A stretch of DNA of 64,000 bases from JACKOB01 sp024234575. GTDB taxonomy: Bacteria > Pseudomonadota > Gammaproteobacteria > Pseudomonadales > Oleiphilaceae. The translations under genes were made by a program, and so were the position numbers. Of the stretch, positions 61,841 to 64,000 are shown in pieces. The notes beneath the pieces were generated by a model. That model had not been told where the DNA came from. It was given only the letters and a program-made list of their open reading frames with translations, and ran no database searches. Where the stretch lies: the NCBI GenBank assembly GCA_051208035.1, contig JBPJFZ010000001.1, forward strand, positions 558,001 to 622,000. Reading direction: 5' to 3'. Every line of letters begins with the position of its first letter. Position 1 is the first letter of the stretch.

Positions 61841-62767
61841 ATGTGGTTTAAAAACATACTTATTTATCGATTTTCAAAACCCTTTAGCCTTTCAGCCGAA
61901 GAACTCGAAAGTAAACTCGCCGAAGCGCCCGCACTCCCTTGTGGGCCGCAAGAACAATTTAGACAAGGCTGGTCGGCGCCATTAGGACGCAATGGAGAGC
62001 AGCTGGTACACGTTACTGGCCCTTACTGGATGATCTCGCTCTGCAAGGAAGAACGAATATTGCCATCATCTGTTATTAAAGAAGCACTGGACGAAAAAGT
62101 TCAGGCAATCGAAGACGAGCAGGCACGAAAAGTCAGAAAGAAAGAAAAAGACGAGCTAAAAGAAGAAATAATCACCGACCTGCTCCCGAGAGCATTTAAG
62201 CGTTCATCATACACTTACGCTTATATCGATACGCGTAATAACTGGCTGATCGTTAACGCTTCTTCAGGTAAAAAAGCCGATGACTTAACGAGCTTTTTGC
62301 GTAAAACGCTTGGCTCTTTGCCGGTAAAATTCCCAGAAGTTAATTCCAGTCCTGCAGCCATGATGACTGCCTGGGTAGAAGGTACAGACACCATACCCGG
62401 TGAGTTTGTAATAAATGATGAATGCGAACTGCAATCTCAGTCGCAAGAGAAGTCAGTGGTGCGTTGCCGAGGCGTTGATATGGCAGGCGATGAGCTACAA
62501 ACCCATATCAAGGCAGATAAGCAGGTAGTTAAGCTGGCGCTTAGCTGGCAGGAGCGTATGTCGTTTATTTTTAACGAAGACCTCAGCATTAAGCGCATTA
62601 AATTTGGTGAATTCGTTGAAGAAAAAATGGGCGATATGAACCCAGAGTCAGCGGCCGAGCGCTTTGATGCAAGCTTTTCAATTATGGCGGCAGAGTTTGC
62701 AGAGTTCATTCCGCAGATTCTCAATGCATTTGGTGGCGAAGACGATACGAAGCTGGTCGCGGCTTAG
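61841..62767 (+). CDS. rdgC: Recombination-associated protein RdgC
   Basis: RdgC forms a ring around duplex DNA and restrains RecA. The 308-residue product begins MWFKNILIYRF and has the family features PCGPQEQFRQGWSAPLG (about 33-49), LLPRAFKRSSYTYAYID (about 116-132) and LALSWQERMSFIFNEDLSIK toward the end. Length matches E. coli RdgC (303). A weak AAGGA site lies 11 bases before the ATG. It converges with the acetyltransferase gene across a hairpin. Confidence 0.96.
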   Translation: MWFKNILIYRFSKPFSLSAEELESKLAEAPALPCGPQEQFRQGWSAPLGRNGEQLVHVTGPYWMISLCKEERILPSSVIKEALDEKVQAIEDEQARKVRKKEKDELKEEIITDLLPRAFKRSSYTYAYIDTRNNWLIVNASSGKKADDLTSFLRKTLGSLPVKFPEVNSSPAAMMTAWVEGTDTIPGEFVINDECELQSQSQEKSVVRCRGVDMAGDELQTHIKADKQVVKLALSWQERMSFIFNEDLSIKRIKFGEFVEEKMGDMNPESAAERFDASFSIMAAEFAEFIPQILNAFGGEDDTKLVAA

Positions 62768-62796
62768 TAAGAGCGGTTTTACATTGCAGCGGTTAA

Positions 62797-62820
62797 GGCG
62801 GGGTCTGTATCGACCCCGCC
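62797..62820. terminator. Hairpin between rdgC and the acetyltransferase gene
   Basis: GGCGGGGTC (62797-62805) and GACCCCGCC (62812-62820) form a perfect nine-pair GC-rich stem between convergent genes. No T-run follows on either strand, but its strength makes transcription punctuation likely. Confidence 0.6.
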
Positions 62821-62824
62821 AACA

Positions 62825-64000
62825 CTAAATACTCAGATCCTCTTCATGATTGATGGTTTCGCGCTCCCAGTCATCTGTAGGCGAGTTTAGGGGCAATCGC
62901 AAATCCATTACCTCTTCGTCTTCGTTATATTCAACCTTAAAACCTAACTTGCGTGCTAACCCCAGCATTGGGCCATTATCCGGCAGAACGGAACCTATCA
63001 TTTCAATCGTGCCCCGGTTGCGGCAATAGTCGATCATTTTGTTCATCAGGCGTAATCCAAGTTTCTCACCCTTCATATCATCCCGAACGATCACCGCGAA
63101 CTCACACTGCAAGTTGTCGGCATCCGTCCACACCCTCACGACTCCGAGCGTCTCTTCCGGTGCGTTTTCTTCCGCCGTGGTTGCAGCAGTCGCAATGAAC
63201 ACCATCTCACGGTCGTAGTCGATCTGTACCATTTGCACCAGCTCGTCATGACTGAAAGACTTACGGTAATGGAAAAATCTAAACCTGATAGACTCGGGAG
63301 ACAACTTCATATGGAAGTCGACATGCGTTGGCTCGTCTTCCCCTTTAACAGGCCGCAGCTGAACGCGGCGTCTTGATCTGGGTAGCACAATCCACTCGCA
63401 TAAGTGCTCTGGGTAAGGCTGTATAGATAATCTCGCCGGTTCATCAAGATCAATGGCAACGTCCACGGCAACCGCGCTTTTACGATCGAATAACAGTGGT
63501 AATATCTCAAGGCCACGGATCTGGGGGATATCGATAACGATCTGAGACAATGTAATAAGGGTTTCGCATACCGCATGGATATCTTTTTCAGGCTGGTAGC
63601 TGTATTCCTTTAACAATTTGTACATATGCGTCTGGCGTAGTAGATCTTTCGCTAACACCATATTCAAGGGAGGCAAGGCAATATGCCGGTCACTCATGAC
63701 GTTAACACTAGCTCCGGCAGCCCCACAAACCACCAAAGGCCCAAACACCGGATCACGGGTAATACCCAAACTAAACCCCAGACCACCAATATGCTGATGA
63801 CTGGCGTGGACGGCATAACCTAAAAATCCACTGTTACGGAAGTGCTCCTGGTATTGATTGAATAACAACTGACAGGATTGGCGAATCACATCTTCATCAT
63901 TCAGCTTTCTTAATGTTGCTTTATAACGACCTCTACCCGTTTTTTCTTCTAGAAACGGATAGGACGCCTGCTCGTGCAGGAGGGTAATATTGATAGCCCC
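62825..64000 (-). CDS. Acyl-CoA-synthetase-like/GNAT lysine acetyltransferase, C-terminal part
   Basis: Only the C-terminal 391 residues are inside the window; the frame is open to base 64000, so the GTG at 63889 is not the real start. Residues corresponding to 63200-64000 match the C-terminal ATP-grasp part of ADP-forming acyl-CoA synthetases (LLHEQASYPFLEE, GLGFSLGITRDPVFGPLVVC), and the last about 170 residues form a GNAT domain (DDMKGEKLGLRLMNKMIDYC, then RNRGTIEMIGSVLPDNGPML). This is the architecture of Pat/YfiQ (PatZ), which acetylates lysines on central metabolic enzymes. It converges with rdgC across a hairpin. Confidence 0.9.
   Translation of the reverse strand, partial: GAINITLLHEQASYPFLEEKTGRGRYKATLRKLNDEDVIRQSCQLLFNQYQEHFRNSGFLGYAVHASHQHIGGLGFSLGITRDPVFGPLVVCGAAGASVNVMSDRHIALPPLNMVLAKDLLRQTHMYKLLKEYSYQPEKDIHAVCETLITLSQIVIDIPQIRGLEILPLLFDRKSAVAVDVAIDLDEPARLSIQPYPEHLCEWIVLPRSRRRVQLRPVKGEDEPTHVDFHMKLSPESIRFRFFHYRKSFSHDELVQMVQIDYDREMVFIATAATTAEENAPEETLGVVRVWTDADNLQCEFAVIVRDDMKGEKLGLRLMNKMIDYCRNRGTIEMIGSVLPDNGPMLGLARKLGFKVEYNEDEEVMDLRLPLNSPTDDWERETINHEEDLSI

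Overview
The window is an ordinary chromosomal segment of a flagellated, probably marine gammaproteobacterium with affinities to the Pseudomonadales/Cellvibrionales. This rests on gene content: flagellar genes split into flgBCDE and flgFGHIJKL units with sigma-54-type promoters, a MASE2 class III adenylate cyclase like Pseudomonas CyaB, LexA with E. coli residue numbering, an imuA-imuB-dnaE2 cassette, QueF of the long form, and a GNAT-type acyl-CoA-synthetase-like protein. Base composition looks moderate, a little below 50% GC by eye. The species is not identified. No rRNA, tRNA, CRISPR array, prophage or insertion sequence was recognised.

Layout. 1-12.4 kb (minus strand): flagellar rod, hook, P/L-ring and hook-filament-junction genes, cut at the left edge inside flgL; a REP-like palindrome pair separates the two transcription units. 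12.8-22.8 kb: nitroreductase, adenylate cyclase, queF with a YadGH-type ABC exporter, lipoproteins, a DTW-domain tRNA-modification gene, a degenerate HD-GYP protein and a PilZ protein. 23-31.4 kb: a Fur-box-preceded ferric-iron ABC system (binding protein and fused permease, no ATPase nearby), an acyl-CoA ligase, a zinc-ribbon membrane protein and a PF04392-type ABC importer with an internal terminator.

31.4-35.1 kb: a Hanks-type signalling cluster made of a kinase fused to a pseudokinase, a PP2C phosphatase and, divergently, a double-FHA membrane protein. 35.1-40.1 kb: an Ada-type methyltransferase, small proteins, a sensor kinase and an HD phosphohydrolase. 40.3-46.6 kb: a candidate small RNA, then an SOS mutagenesis cassette (imuA, imuB, dnaE2) behind a perfect LexA box, followed by a DUF1499 lipoprotein. 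46.7-53.5 kb: a hybrid sensor kinase, acylphosphatase, a large protein that appears to join a von Willebrand A domain to an outer-membrane beta-barrel, lexA with its own boxes, and two genes typical of the lexA neighbourhood.

53.7-64 kb: a DUF1329 protein, a REC-CheC fusion next to a PAS-GGDEF cyclase and an outer-membrane protein, DUF2788, EVE, a chemoreceptor, a glutaredoxin-like protein, rdgC, and the C-terminal part of a GNAT acetyltransferase running off the right edge. The strongest themes are motility, second messengers (cAMP and c-di-GMP) and SOS mutagenesis. The least ordinary items are the VWA-barrel fusion, the kinase-pseudokinase/PP2C/double-FHA module, the degenerate HD-GYP protein, the REC-CheC/GGDEF pair, and the candidate small RNA in front of the SOS cassette.
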